Part shown: positions 15,491 through 23,882 of the stretch, piece by piece
Position numbering within the stretch: position 1 is the first letter of the stretch
How the letters are laid out: every line of letters starts with the position of its first letter
Source: Bacteroidota bacterium
GTDB lineage: Bacteria > Bacteroidota > Bacteroidia > SXHM01
Assembly (NCBI GenBank): GCA_947478465.1
Contig: CANJWH010000030.1
Coordinates: 1 to 37,519 of the forward strand
Length of the DNA: 37,519 nucleotides
Direction: 5' to 3'
Notes under the pieces: generated by a model
What the model was told of the DNA's origin: nothing
What the model saw: the letters and a program-made list of their open reading frames with translations, nothing else
The model's database searches: none
Translations under genes and position numbers: made by a program

Positions 15491-16486
15491 TTAATCTTTT
15501 ATAAAAGGATAATCCACTTGTTCATAAACATCTTTAAATAATTCAGAAGCATCCGGGAAGGGCGATTCTTCTGCAAACTTGACCGATTCTTCTACCTGCG
15601 CATTAACACGCGCATTTATTTCTTCCAGTTCAGAATCGTTTGCAAATTTGTTTTTTGTAATAGTAGCCAACACACGTTGAATTGGATCCTGAGCTTTGTA
15701 CGCTTCCACTTCTTCTTTGGTGCGATACTTTGCCGGATCGCTCATGCTGTGCCCTTTGTAACGATAGGTTTTCATTTCCAGAAGAGTTGGGCCTTCGCCT
15801 TTGCGCGCTTTTGCGGCAGCGGCTTCAACTGCATCATGTACATCTTCACAAACCATACCGTCCACTTCAAAAGATGGGATTCCATATGCCAGGCCCAGTT
15901 TGTATAAATCGGTAACGCTGCTGGAACGTTGCACCGAAGTTCCCATCGCATATTGGTTATTTTCGATAATAAAAATCACCGGAAGTTTCCACAACATGGC
16001 CATGTTCAATGTTTCGTGAAAAGCGCCCTGATGCACGGCACCATCGCCCATATAGCAAAGTGTTATATTTTTTGTGTCATTGTATTTTTCGGCAAAAGCA
16101 ATTCCGGCACCAAGCGGAATTTGGCCACCAACAATTCCATGTCCGCCAAAAAAGCGATGTTGTTTAGAAAACATATGCATGCTTCCGCCTTTGCCTTTTG
16201 AACAACCGGTTATTTTTCCGTAAAGTTCAGCCATAATTGCATTGGGCGAAACGCCTTTTGCAATCGGATGAACGTGATCGCGATATGCTGTAATTACATT
16301 GTCTGCAGGTTGTGTGGCGCTTGTTGCTCCTGCCACCAAAGCTTCCTGACCGATGTATAAATGACAAAAACCTTTTATTTTTTGCTGAATGTAAAGCTGA
16401 CCTGCTTTTTCCTCAAACTTGCGGTAAAGCAGCATGGATTCGTACCAGTATAAATAGGTTTCCTTGCTGAACTTTGTCTTTGCCAT
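15491..16486 (-). CDS. pdhA: Pyruvate dehydrogenase E1 component, alpha subunit
   Basis: A 331-residue E1 alpha subunit. The thiamine-diphosphate motif runs from G147 (GDGAVHQGAFHETLNM) to N177 (ENN), GGSMHMF lies at 100-106 and the loop RYKGHSMSDP at 242-251 corresponds to the loop that is phosphorylated in eukaryotes. LYIGQEALVAGA and YRDHVHPIAKGV are also typical of pyruvate-using E1. It must pair with PdhB, encoded on the other strand beyond glyS. A consensus promoter precedes it; glyS follows on the same strand after a repeat. Confidence 0.95.
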   Translation of the reverse strand: MAKTKFSKETYLYWYESMLLYRKFEEKAGQLYIQQKIKGFCHLYIGQEALVAGATSATQPADNVITAYRDHVHPIAKGVSPNAIMAELYGKITGCSKGKGGSMHMFSKQHRFFGGHGIVGGQIPLGAGIAFAEKYNDTKNITLCYMGDGAVHQGAFHETLNMAMLWKLPVIFIIENNQYAMGTSVQRSSSVTDLYKLGLAYGIPSFEVDGMVCEDVHDAVEAAAAKARKGEGPTLLEMKTYRYKGHSMSDPAKYRTKEEVEAYKAQDPIQRVLATITKNKFANDSELEEINARVNAQVEESVKFAEESPFPDASELFKDVYEQVDYPFIKD

Positions 16487-16507
16487 TGCCTGTTATTTTA
16501 TTCTGCG

Positions 16508-16538
16508 CAAAAGTAACAAAAGAAAAAGCCACACCAAA
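16508..16538 (-). promoter_or_regulatory. pdhA promoter
   Basis: On the minus strand TTTG (16538-16535), 19 bases of spacer and TACTTTTG (16515-16508) fit the Bacteroidota consensus exactly. The pdhA ATG follows 21 bases after the -7 box. Confidence 0.75.
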
Positions 16539-16584
16539 TGAACATTAGTTAACTACTTTATAGCATTTCGTGGAGTCTGAGAAA

Positions 16585-19110
16585 TCATATTTTGATATAA
16601 AAACTCAGGTACGGGCTGAATTCAATAATATCGGTTTTGTTGGTATGGGTTAATCTCCATATTCCGTCAAATCTCAGGAACTTGAAAATGTTTTCCACTC
16701 CAAACCCTGCTTCTACATATGGAATTGGATAAGCGTAATCAATAGTATTGAGGTGATTGTAGTTTCTATTAGCCACATTCATATTTCCGTAAAAAATATT
16801 AGTGGTAATTAACTCACGCCACTTGAGTTTTTTAATCAAGGGAATTTTATCAAGCAACAAACCGCCAAAGAAATACTGAAAGTTCAAACTCAGATACTGA
16901 TCTGCAGAAAACTCCAGCAAATTCATATTATTGAAGAAGTATTTATTATGTGTGTATGAAAAATTTCCTTCCGGATTTTTAAGCAAAAGGAAAGGAAGTT
17001 TTCCAAAAATTTTACCTACCCATAAATTATAATAGAACGCCATTTTGGGTGACACCTGAAAATCTCCTTGAAGACCGAAAGAAATATCGTGGTATTCAAA
17101 ATTGCTTTTAAGAATATTTTTTGCTCCGTAGGTATAGCGAAGAAATACAACAGGAAATTCATTTTTCTTTCGGAATTGCGCAAAGAATTTATTGGCTTCG
17201 GCATCACGGTTAAATGTTCCCGGCAGATTTTTAGAACCCCGCTGATAACGAATACCAACCGAAAATTCAGCAACAGTGATGTGCTTTTTTACAACATCAT
17301 TCTGAACGTAACCAAAATCAAAAAACGGTTTTATATTTTTGTAGTTGACTCCAAAATAGGTCATCAAATCTTTATGAAACTCACGGTCATAAACTATTTT
17401 TCCCTCTGCAACATTATACAACCGCTGGCCCACTCCACGGGGAAGGAAAGTGGTAACATTATCACGGTCCAATAACTCTTCGGCATAACGGCTGGCAAAG
17501 TCAATATCGCTTTTTCCACTGACAGAAATTTTGTTCCAGGGTTTTTTCGCAATAATAAATTGTGCTTTCATTCCGTATTTAAATCGGTCGTCTTTCAATC
17601 CGTAAGCTACATGTCCTTCTAACTGCACACGCTCACTGAATTTATTGGTTGTTTGAAATCCAAGTTTGAAACGCACTTTTTCTACCTGATTTCCGCTAAC
17701 CAATCCGGCTACATGACCAATACCTACTTTATTTCCAATTCGGGCATAACCAGTTGTTAGTGACATTGCAACATAGCGCAGTAACCTGAAACGCTTGGTG
17801 CGCTTGAGACTGTCAACCATCTCATAAATTCCGGCTTCCGTTTTTTGCAGCGTATCGTGCCGCATTTCTTCCCAGAATTTATCGTCCTTTAAGTACACTT
17901 CCTCATTGATTTCAGTGCTTTTATAAGCAGAGAAAACGGTGTCGCTGAATGAAGAATTAACTACAAAATTTTTAAAGCTTTTGGTTTTTTTTCCAATCAG
18001 TTTTGCATCTTTTACAAAGCTGCTGCTGAATTTTATTTTCAGTTTTTCACGAGAGGGAAGCCATGCCTGCTGTGTCTTTCCCGATGTATCAGCATATTCA
18101 ATTGCATTGTAATCGTGCTGAAATGAGATATCATGTACAAAACCAATATTTACATTTTCAGACAGAGAAGCCTCTATACTCCTAACTGCAAAAGAGTTTA
18201 TGTTTACCAGCATTTTGCCTTTGAACGTATTCTCTCCTCGCCTCTTAGGTTTGAATTCCATTTCTAAATGGGGTTCACCGTTCACATAAAGTGTATCGTA
18301 AAAATTCAGATAATACTTGTAAACGCTAAGTCCGTAATCCGCAACAGGACTAACAAAACTCTTTCCCAAAACTGTTATCATGTTTTCATAAATGTTCACA
18401 TTCTGATTCACATTACTAAGCAATTCGGTTACAAAATCCTGCTTATCAATTCCCGACATTTTTACTCCTTTCATTTTCTCAATTTGTTTGTCGGGATTGG
18501 TAGTTGAGTAATTGTCTGAAATGTTTTCAATCAAAAACATTGGAAGTATGCTTGAGCCTTTTTCGGTTACTGTATCCAGATAGCCTTGCAACATTGGGAA
18601 TTGTGAGAGCAAGAAATTCTTATCCAGGCTTTTTGCGTTTACATTATCCAAATCCACTTCATATTTGGTGTATGCCTCGTATATCAAACTGTTGTAATTC
18701 ATGATGTTATGTTTATGTTTTACAGAAATCATTTGCCTGAAAAGCACATCCGCAGGGTTTTCGCCCGGATTGATTACTACTTCGCCTAAAGCTACCTCAT
18801 TGAACGAAAGCTCAAAATCAATCGTTTGCGAAATACCCTCCTGAACTATTTTTTTTATTGTGGAATAACCAATTGACGAAACCTGCAGACTATCAGTTTT
18901 CTTCGGTGCCTGAAATGAATAATAACCGGCTGTATCAGTGGCTGTACCCATAAACTTACCAACAATAGTTACATTGGCAAATGGAATAGCTTCACCTGTT
19001 TTAGCATCTGTTACTCTACCTTTTAGCGTAATAGTTTGGGCAACGGAAGGGAATGCTGCCGTCAAAAGCAAAAAGAGAAAGAACAGATAAAGAGATCTTT
19101 TCAAGGTCAT
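16585..19110 (-). CDS. DUF5686 outer-membrane protein with carboxypeptidase-regulatory domain
   Basis: An 841-residue exported protein. Residues 1-25 are a signal peptide ending in SVAQ. Residues 27-110 form a CarboxypepD_reg-like beta-sandwich (LKGRVTDAKTGEAIPFANV, then AGYYSFQAP) as found at the N terminus of many Bacteroidota outer-membrane proteins. The rest matches the layout of DUF5686: a mixed central region and a C-terminal half of alternating, aromatic-rich strands ending in SFYIKI, which suggests a beta-barrel in the outer membrane. No SusD partner or TonB plug motif is visible. Function of the family is not established. It is divergent from the SIMPL-like gene, with 110 bases between them. 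Confidence 0.8.
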   Translation of the reverse strand: MTLKRSLYLFFLFLLLTAAFPSVAQTITLKGRVTDAKTGEAIPFANVTIVGKFMGTATDTAGYYSFQAPKKTDSLQVSSIGYSTIKKIVQEGISQTIDFELSFNEVALGEVVINPGENPADVLFRQMISVKHKHNIMNYNSLIYEAYTKYEVDLDNVNAKSLDKNFLLSQFPMLQGYLDTVTEKGSSILPMFLIENISDNYSTTNPDKQIEKMKGVKMSGIDKQDFVTELLSNVNQNVNIYENMITVLGKSFVSPVADYGLSVYKYYLNFYDTLYVNGEPHLEMEFKPKRRGENTFKGKMLVNINSFAVRSIEASLSENVNIGFVHDISFQHDYNAIEYADTSGKTQQAWLPSREKLKIKFSSSFVKDAKLIGKKTKSFKNFVVNSSFSDTVFSAYKSTEINEEVYLKDDKFWEEMRHDTLQKTEAGIYEMVDSLKRTKRFRLLRYVAMSLTTGYARIGNKVGIGHVAGLVSGNQVEKVRFKLGFQTTNKFSERVQLEGHVAYGLKDDRFKYGMKAQFIIAKKPWNKISVSGKSDIDFASRYAEELLDRDNVTTFLPRGVGQRLYNVAEGKIVYDREFHKDLMTYFGVNYKNIKPFFDFGYVQNDVVKKHITVAEFSVGIRYQRGSKNLPGTFNRDAEANKFFAQFRKKNEFPVVFLRYTYGAKNILKSNFEYHDISFGLQGDFQVSPKMAFYYNLWVGKIFGKLPFLLLKNPEGNFSYTHNKYFFNNMNLLEFSADQYLSLNFQYFFGGLLLDKIPLIKKLKWRELITTNIFYGNMNVANRNYNHLNTIDYAYPIPYVEAGFGVENIFKFLRFDGIWRLTHTNKTDIIEFSPYLSFYIKI

Positions 19111-19220
19111 TTTAAAATTCAGGCGAAAATAGATTTTTTATGTGAGGAGAAAATCTGACAGGTAATAAACTTCATTTAAATATTTTCTACACCTTTAAAC
19201 CCTGAAAAACCATACTTCGG

Positions 19221-20216
19221 ATGAAAAATCTTCTGGCTCTTATTTTAATTCTCAATTCACCTCTATTTGTAATCAATTGCTTTTCACAGGCTGTTGGAAA
19301 TTCCATGTATGGAAATGATAACCGCTACAATTATCAAAATGCAGAGGAGCTGAGCTGGCAGAATAGTTTTAATGTAACACGCGAAGTTATGATTGATGAA
19401 AACAGCATGACCTTTGAAGTGAACGGGCTTTATAACCGCAAGGCTGACTCATACCTTGCCATTTTTAATATGACACAGGTTGGGGAAAATGCTTCGGTAG
19501 CTAATGATTTACTAAACTCTCGCTATCAGAATTTTGTTAACGAAGTAGCAGCAGCCGGAGTAAAGCCTGAAGATATTTTCTTAGACATGGTTTCACAAGT
19601 TCCTATTTATGAACTGGAGGTAACCAAAAAGTTTTTTAGCAAAACCTATAATGAAGTTCCCAAAGGTTTTGAGTTACAGAAAAATATTCACGTAAAATTC
19701 AATAAAGGCGAAACACTGGATAAAATCTTAACTGCCGCTGCAAAACATGAAATATATGATTTAATAAAAGTGGATTATTTTGTAGAAAACACAAGTACAG
19801 TCTATGAAACACTGAGAGACTCGGTAATTGCTTATGCAAAAAGAAAAACAAATGACTATAAACAATTGAGCGTGAATCTAGATACCGTTTACCGTGTGCT
19901 TACAGAACAAACTTCAGTTACTTTTCCTATTGACCGCTATTCAAAATATCAGCCTGCAAGCAGTTCCTCAATTGAATCTGTCGGTAAAAAATCGGGATTA
20001 ACAGAAATCCGCAAACCAGTAGTTATGTTCTATAACAAGCTATCATACCATAACTTTGATGTGGTAATAAACCCAGTAGTTATAGAGCCACTGGTACAAT
20101 ATACCTGCAAAATAAAAATGCGCTTCAGCCTGAAAAAGCCAGTTGAAACAAAAGTGCAAAATCATTATAAAGTCATTACTCCAACAGGTGATGTAAAAAC
20201 AATTGAGATAAAATGA
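19221..20216 (+). CDS. Secreted SIMPL (DUF541)-like protein
   Basis: A 331-residue protein with a signal peptide (MKNLLALILILNSPLFVINC, cleaved about residue 23 after FSQ). Residues 60-215 have the SIMPL-type order: a strand with ADSYLAIFNMTQVGENASVA, a helix with NFVNEVAAAGVKPEDI, a strand with PIYELEVTKK and then the FELQKNIHVKF strand. C20 could be read as a lipobox cysteine (FVINC) but the fit is poor. SIMPL proteins are periplasmic or outer-membrane associated and of poorly known role. It is coupled to the next gene by an ATGATGA overlap. The family call is by pattern only. Confidence 0.6.
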   Translation: MKNLLALILILNSPLFVINCFSQAVGNSMYGNDNRYNYQNAEELSWQNSFNVTREVMIDENSMTFEVNGLYNRKADSYLAIFNMTQVGENASVANDLLNSRYQNFVNEVAAAGVKPEDIFLDMVSQVPIYELEVTKKFFSKTYNEVPKGFELQKNIHVKFNKGETLDKILTAAAKHEIYDLIKVDYFVENTSTVYETLRDSVIAYAKRKTNDYKQLSVNLDTVYRVLTEQTSVTFPIDRYSKYQPASSSSIESVGKKSGLTEIRKPVVMFYNKLSYHNFDVVINPVVIEPLVQYTCKIKMRFSLKKPVETKVQNHYKVITPTGDVKTIEIK

Positions 20217-20998
20217 TGAAAGAACTTTCTGTTCTTATTCTTCTCTTTCTGCCAGCCTTTCTTTTCGCACAGGACAGAGTACTATTTACTAATGGCAAAG
20301 AGAAAACTGGTTATATTCTTTATCAGGATAATAACAGTATTTACTATGGAGCAAAACCAAAGAAAAAAGTTAATGAAGAAAAGTTAACCGTTCTCGAAAA
20401 TCAATTTAAAGAATTGCAGGAAAAGATTGATACCAACACCAAAAAAGACGCATTTCAAAAATCAATTGCATTGCAACTACTCAAAAAGAAAGAAGTTACT
20501 GCAAAGGCAAAAGTGAAATATCAAACCCTGAAAAGAGTGATGAAAGAGAATGTTTTCAGCATTACACATTCTGATGGCAAAGAAGAAATAATCTATAGTC
20601 CGGATACACTTGGATTTTTGGTAACTGATGTGGTAGAACCAGAAGTAGATTACACGGTTGAAGAAATGCGCAGATACATTTATGGTGCGCAAGACGGGAA
20701 AAAAGTTAAGAAAACTGCGGTTTTACTTACATCAGCAGGAATAAGCACAATTGGTTCTGGATTAGGAGCTTTCTACGGACCAATTGCACCTGCAACATAT
20801 ATTTTAGTGCTGGGAACTACCAAGCAGAAACCAAATGAAAGTTTAGTTTCACATCCTGAATATATTCAGGATGAAGCTTATTTGCAGGGTTATAAAAAAG
20901 CTGCGCGCAAACGCAAAATAATTGCAGCAGCGGAAGGTGGTCTTATAGGACTTAGTATCGGCATTGTTGCTTATTGGGCAGCATTTCGCGGCTTCTGA
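20213..20998 (+). CDS. Hypothetical secreted/membrane protein with coiled coil
   Basis: A 261-residue protein with a signal peptide (MMKELSVLILLFLPAFLFAQ). After it comes a strand pair DRVLFTNGKEKTGYILY, then a Lys/Glu-rich helix (about 45-120) that could form a coiled coil. Two hydrophobic segments follow near 165-200 and at the C terminus (IGLSIGIVAYWAAF). The opening strands recall the small beta-domain that begins many Bacteroidota envelope proteins with RVLFxNGK. Family unknown. It overlaps both neighbours (TGA inside ATGATGA before it, TGATG after it), so the three genes are made together. Confidence 0.65.
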   Translation: MMKELSVLILLFLPAFLFAQDRVLFTNGKEKTGYILYQDNNSIYYGAKPKKKVNEEKLTVLENQFKELQEKIDTNTKKDAFQKSIALQLLKKKEVTAKAKVKYQTLKRVMKENVFSITHSDGKEEIIYSPDTLGFLVTDVVEPEVDYTVEEMRRYIYGAQDGKKVKKTAVLLTSAGISTIGSGLGAFYGPIAPATYILVLGTTKQKPNESLVSHPEYIQDEAYLQGYKKAARKRKIIAAAEGGLIGLSIGIVAYWAAFRGF

Positions 20999-21876
20999 TG
21001 CTTTTCCGAAAGGCTATACACTCCTTCTTTTTCGGAAATTTTTTAATTGCATTTTCTGCTGTTGCACTTACCCATTTATCGCAAACAGGTAATAAGATTT
21101 CTAGTGATGATTTACACTTACTGATTTTTGTATTTTTCTCAACTCTTCTTGTTTACAACCTTAACTTTATAGTTGGGATGAATGGTCTTAAGGCATCATC
21201 ATTTCGCTCTGATCGACATAACTGGATTGTGAAACACGAGAAAATAATCTGGATATTTACAATTATTGCACTTATAATCTCGGTTGCAGAACTATTTGTT
21301 TTAAAAAAGGAAACTATAATTTTTTTATTTCTTCCGGGGATATTAGCGTTAGGCTATGCAGTTCCAATCAAAGTTCCAGGATTAAAAACAATCCGTTTTC
21401 GCGAGTTACCTTTTGTGAAAATATTTTTGGTAGCATGGGTATGGGGAACTTTTACAGTAGGGCTTCCAATAGTGCAACAAATCGGAATAAAGGAATTAGT
21501 AAATACTGAATTTTTTCTACTCTTCTTCTCTCGTTCTGTCTTCATTTTTGCCATTACCATTCCGTTTGATATCCGTGATTTGACTTATGACAGCGACAAA
21601 CAAATTGCAACGCTGCCTTCGCGTTTTGGAATAGAAAAGTCAAAATATTTTTCAGTAGTTTTATTGTTCTTGTTTTCTGCTGTTACATTTTTGCGTTTTC
21701 AATTCAATTTTTGCAACAGAGCAGAATTGGCTGCATTAGTTCTGTCTGCCATAAGCACAGCCATATTGGTTCTTATGATTAGCAAAACACGAAAAGAACT
21801 TTTCTATTCAGGTTTAATAGAAGGAACCATGCTTATTCAGTGGTTGCTTGTTCTACTTCTTTCAAAAATATTTTAA
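20998..21876 (+). CDS. UbiA-like membrane protein lacking the first Asp motif
   Basis: A 292-residue protein with about eight membrane segments. DIRDLTYDSDKQIATLP at 191-207 is the second Asp-rich motif of UbiA prenyltransferases, with D191, D194 and D198, followed by SRFGIEKSK. The first motif, NDxxDxxxD, should lie near residues 50-60, but there the sequence is FSTLLVYNLNFIVG with no aspartate. UbiA enzymes join isoprenoid chains to aromatic rings or other acceptors and need both motifs for magnesium. This one may have changed chemistry or be a binding protein. ATG 20998 (TGATG overlap) is preferred to an upstream TTG. Confidence 0.75.
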   Translation: MLFRKAIHSFFFGNFLIAFSAVALTHLSQTGNKISSDDLHLLIFVFFSTLLVYNLNFIVGMNGLKASSFRSDRHNWIVKHEKIIWIFTIIALIISVAELFVLKKETIIFLFLPGILALGYAVPIKVPGLKTIRFRELPFVKIFLVAWVWGTFTVGLPIVQQIGIKELVNTEFFLLFFSRSVFIFAITIPFDIRDLTYDSDKQIATLPSRFGIEKSKYFSVVLLFLFSAVTFLRFQFNFCNRAELAALVLSAISTAILVLMISKTRKELFYSGLIEGTMLIQWLLVLLLSKIF

Positions 21877-21882
21877 AATTTA

Positions 21883-21914
21883 TTTGGTGATTTAAAAATT
21901 TGTTTATTCATTTG
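21883..21914 (+). promoter_or_regulatory. Probable promoter of the tetR efflux operon
   Basis: TTTG at 21883-21886, a 20-base spacer and TTCATTTG at 21907-21914 (one base off TAnnTTTG). The predicted transcript start falls at or next to the palindrome at 21921. Confidence 0.45.
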
Positions 21915-21920
21915 CACTCG

Positions 21921-21936
21921 TTAACCAAATGGTTAA
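21921..21936. promoter_or_regulatory. TetR operator, copy 1
   Basis: TTAACCAAATGGTTAA is an inverted repeat (TTAACC / GGTTAA) just before the tetR start. The same motif recurs at 22577-22592 upstream of the next gene. Size and place fit a TetR-family repressor site covering the transcription start. Confidence 0.8.
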
Positions 21937-21939
21937 ACT

Positions 21940-22560
21940 ATGAAGTTAAAGAAAATAAGTGCTACAACTGAAGAGCGTATAAAAGAGGCGGCAAAAAAGG
22001 TTTTTGTTCAGAAAGGTTATTCCGGTGCGCGAATGCAGGATATAGCGAACGAAGCAAAAATCAATAAGGCTCTGCTGCATTATTATTTCCGCAGTAAAGA
22101 TCAGTTGTTTGAACTTATTTTCATGGAGAATGTGCAGAAGATGATGCCAAAGATAAATTCCATTATTGACTCTGATGATAAACTGTTTGATAAGATTGAA
22201 AACTTTGTTGCTGAATATCTTGGCATGTTGAGCGAAAATCCATTTTTACCATTGTTTGTAGTTAATGAATTATCAAGCCATCCCGAACGTTTCTTTCAAA
22301 AAATTGCTCCTTTAGCTAATGGCAATTTAAAGGTGAATAAATTCATTCAGCAGATACAGGATGAAGCAGCAAGAGGAAAGATAATTCCAATAAGTCCGGT
22401 TACCTTATTAATGAATACAATTTCTCTTTGCGTTTTTCCATATTTAGGAAAACCGATGATTCAATTTGTTTTCGGTTTTGATGAATTGCAATATCGAATG
22501 ATCTTGGAACAGCGAAAAAAAGAAGTAGCGTCATTTATAATCAACTCTATTAAAAAATAA
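21940..22560 (+). CDS. TetR/AcrR-family transcriptional regulator
   Basis: A 206-residue repressor. The helix-turn-helix lies in residues 28-60 (ARMQDIANEAKINKALLHYY, then FRSKDQLFELIF), preceded by the usual EERIKEAAKKVFVQKGY helix. The C-terminal half is a ligand-binding domain with the KKEVASFIINSIK last helix. It heads the efflux operon and is 3 bases from a 16-bp palindrome that also precedes the tolC-like gene, so it probably represses itself and the exporter until a substrate binds. The gene order resembles E. coli cecR (ybiH)-ybhGFSR, though the sequence cannot prove orthology. Confidence 0.9.
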   Translation: MKLKKISATTEERIKEAAKKVFVQKGYSGARMQDIANEAKINKALLHYYFRSKDQLFELIFMENVQKMMPKINSIIDSDDKLFDKIENFVAEYLGMLSENPFLPLFVVNELSSHPERFFQKIAPLANGNLKVNKFIQQIQDEAARGKIIPISPVTLLMNTISLCVFPYLGKPMIQFVFGFDELQYRMILEQRKKEVASFIINSIKK

Positions 22561-22576
22561 TTCTTTTGAAAACGTA

Positions 22577-22592
22577 TTAACTAAATGGTTAA
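22577..22592. promoter_or_regulatory. TetR operator, copy 2
   Basis: TTAACTAAATGGTTAA differs from the first copy in one base. It stands between the tetR stop and the tolC-like start, nine bases after a weak -7-like TTCTTTTG (22561-22568), the same geometry as at the tetR promoter. Confidence 0.75.
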
Positions 22593-22608
22593 ATTAACTG
22601 ATCAAAAA

Positions 22609-23868
22609 ATGAAAAAACTCAGAATTATACTCTCGGTATTTTTGTCTTTTAGCATAAGCATTTTGCATGCACAGACAAAATTAAATATTGAGCAATGTTA
22701 TGAATTAGCAAAGAAAAATTATCCGTTGGTGAAACAGATGGAACTTGTTTCAAAAACAGCAGAATATAATATTCAAAATGCATCAAAAGGTTATTTGCCA
22801 CAGATTTCATTAAATGGTCAGGCCACCTATCAGTCAGATGTAACAGGTTTGCCTATCACTATTCCTAATGTTGAAAAGCTTAATAAAGATCAGTATAAAC
22901 TATATGCCGACCTGAGCCAGGTTGTATATGATGGAGGTGTAATCAGTCAGCAAAAGAAAATTCAACAGGCAAATTCGGAAGTGGAACAGGAAAAGATAGA
23001 AGTTGAATTATATAAACTGAAAGAACGGATTAACCAATTATATTTTGGTGTGCTGATGATTGACGGACAATTAGCACAAGTTGAATTACTGAAAAAGGAT
23101 ATTAACACTGGCCTGGAAAAAGTCAAAGCGTGTATAAACAACGGAGTTGCATTGAAAATTAATGCTGATGTCTTAAAAGCAGAATTATTAAAAGCAGAAC
23201 AGAAAACTATTGAGTTAAAATCTGCGCGGAAAGCATATCTCGCAACTATTGGACTTTTTATCAATCAAAAATTGGATGAAAATGTATCGCTTGAGCAGCC
23301 AATTATTGCTGCTGCAGTTCCCGCAACTATTAATCGACCTGAATTAAAACTATTTGAAGTGCAAAATAGATTTATTGACACACAGTCAAAACTTATCACC
23401 CGAAAGAATTTGCCTAAAGTGGGTTTGTTTGGGCAAGCAGGTTATGGCAGACCTGCACTCAATATGCTGAACAATAAATTTGACACCTATTACATTGGCG
23501 GAGTTCGGTTTAACTGGGCTTTGTCAGGTTTTTACACGATGAAAAACGAACGACAATTGCTGGATGTAAACCGCAAAATGATTGATGTTCAAAAAGAAGT
23601 TTTTCTTTTCAATACCAATGTTGTTTTATCGCAACAAAACTCTGAATTAGACAAACTGCGTGAGTTAATGGAGGTAGATAATCAGATTATTGATTTAAGA
23701 AAAGAAATTAAAAATACAGCTAAAACCCAGCTGGAAAACGGTGTTATTTCCTCCAATGATTATTTGCGGGAAATAAATGCCGAAGATCAGGCACGACAAA
23801 ATCTACTACTTCACGAAATTCAATTGCTCATGGCAGGATATAATTATAAAACCACTTCCGGAAACTGA
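22609..23868 (+). CDS. TolC-like outer-membrane efflux channel
   Basis: A 419-residue outer-membrane factor. The signal peptide is MKKLRIILSVFLSFSISILHAQ. The mature part begins with LNIEQCYELAKKNYPLVKQ, the standard TolC-family start, and shows two related halves of long helices and short strands (LSQVVYDGGVISQQKK in the first, FNWALSGFYTMKNERQ in the second). ATG 22609 is chosen because the in-frame ATG 22585 lies inside the operator. It is followed after 14 bases by the adaptor gene, so it forms the outer part of the same tripartite pump. Confidence 0.9.
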   Translation: MKKLRIILSVFLSFSISILHAQTKLNIEQCYELAKKNYPLVKQMELVSKTAEYNIQNASKGYLPQISLNGQATYQSDVTGLPITIPNVEKLNKDQYKLYADLSQVVYDGGVISQQKKIQQANSEVEQEKIEVELYKLKERINQLYFGVLMIDGQLAQVELLKKDINTGLEKVKACINNGVALKINADVLKAELLKAEQKTIELKSARKAYLATIGLFINQKLDENVSLEQPIIAAAVPATINRPELKLFEVQNRFIDTQSKLITRKNLPKVGLFGQAGYGRPALNMLNNKFDTYYIGGVRFNWALSGFYTMKNERQLLDVNRKMIDVQKEVFLFNTNVVLSQQNSELDKLRELMEVDNQIIDLRKEIKNTAKTQLENGVISSNDYLREINAEDQARQNLLLHEIQLLMAGYNYKTTSGN

Positions 23869-23882
23869 TAAAAACAACACAC

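Noticed and set aside
22585..22608. Upstream ATG of the tolC-like gene
   Set aside because: It lies inside the operator palindrome, and the signal peptide starts at ATG 22609.
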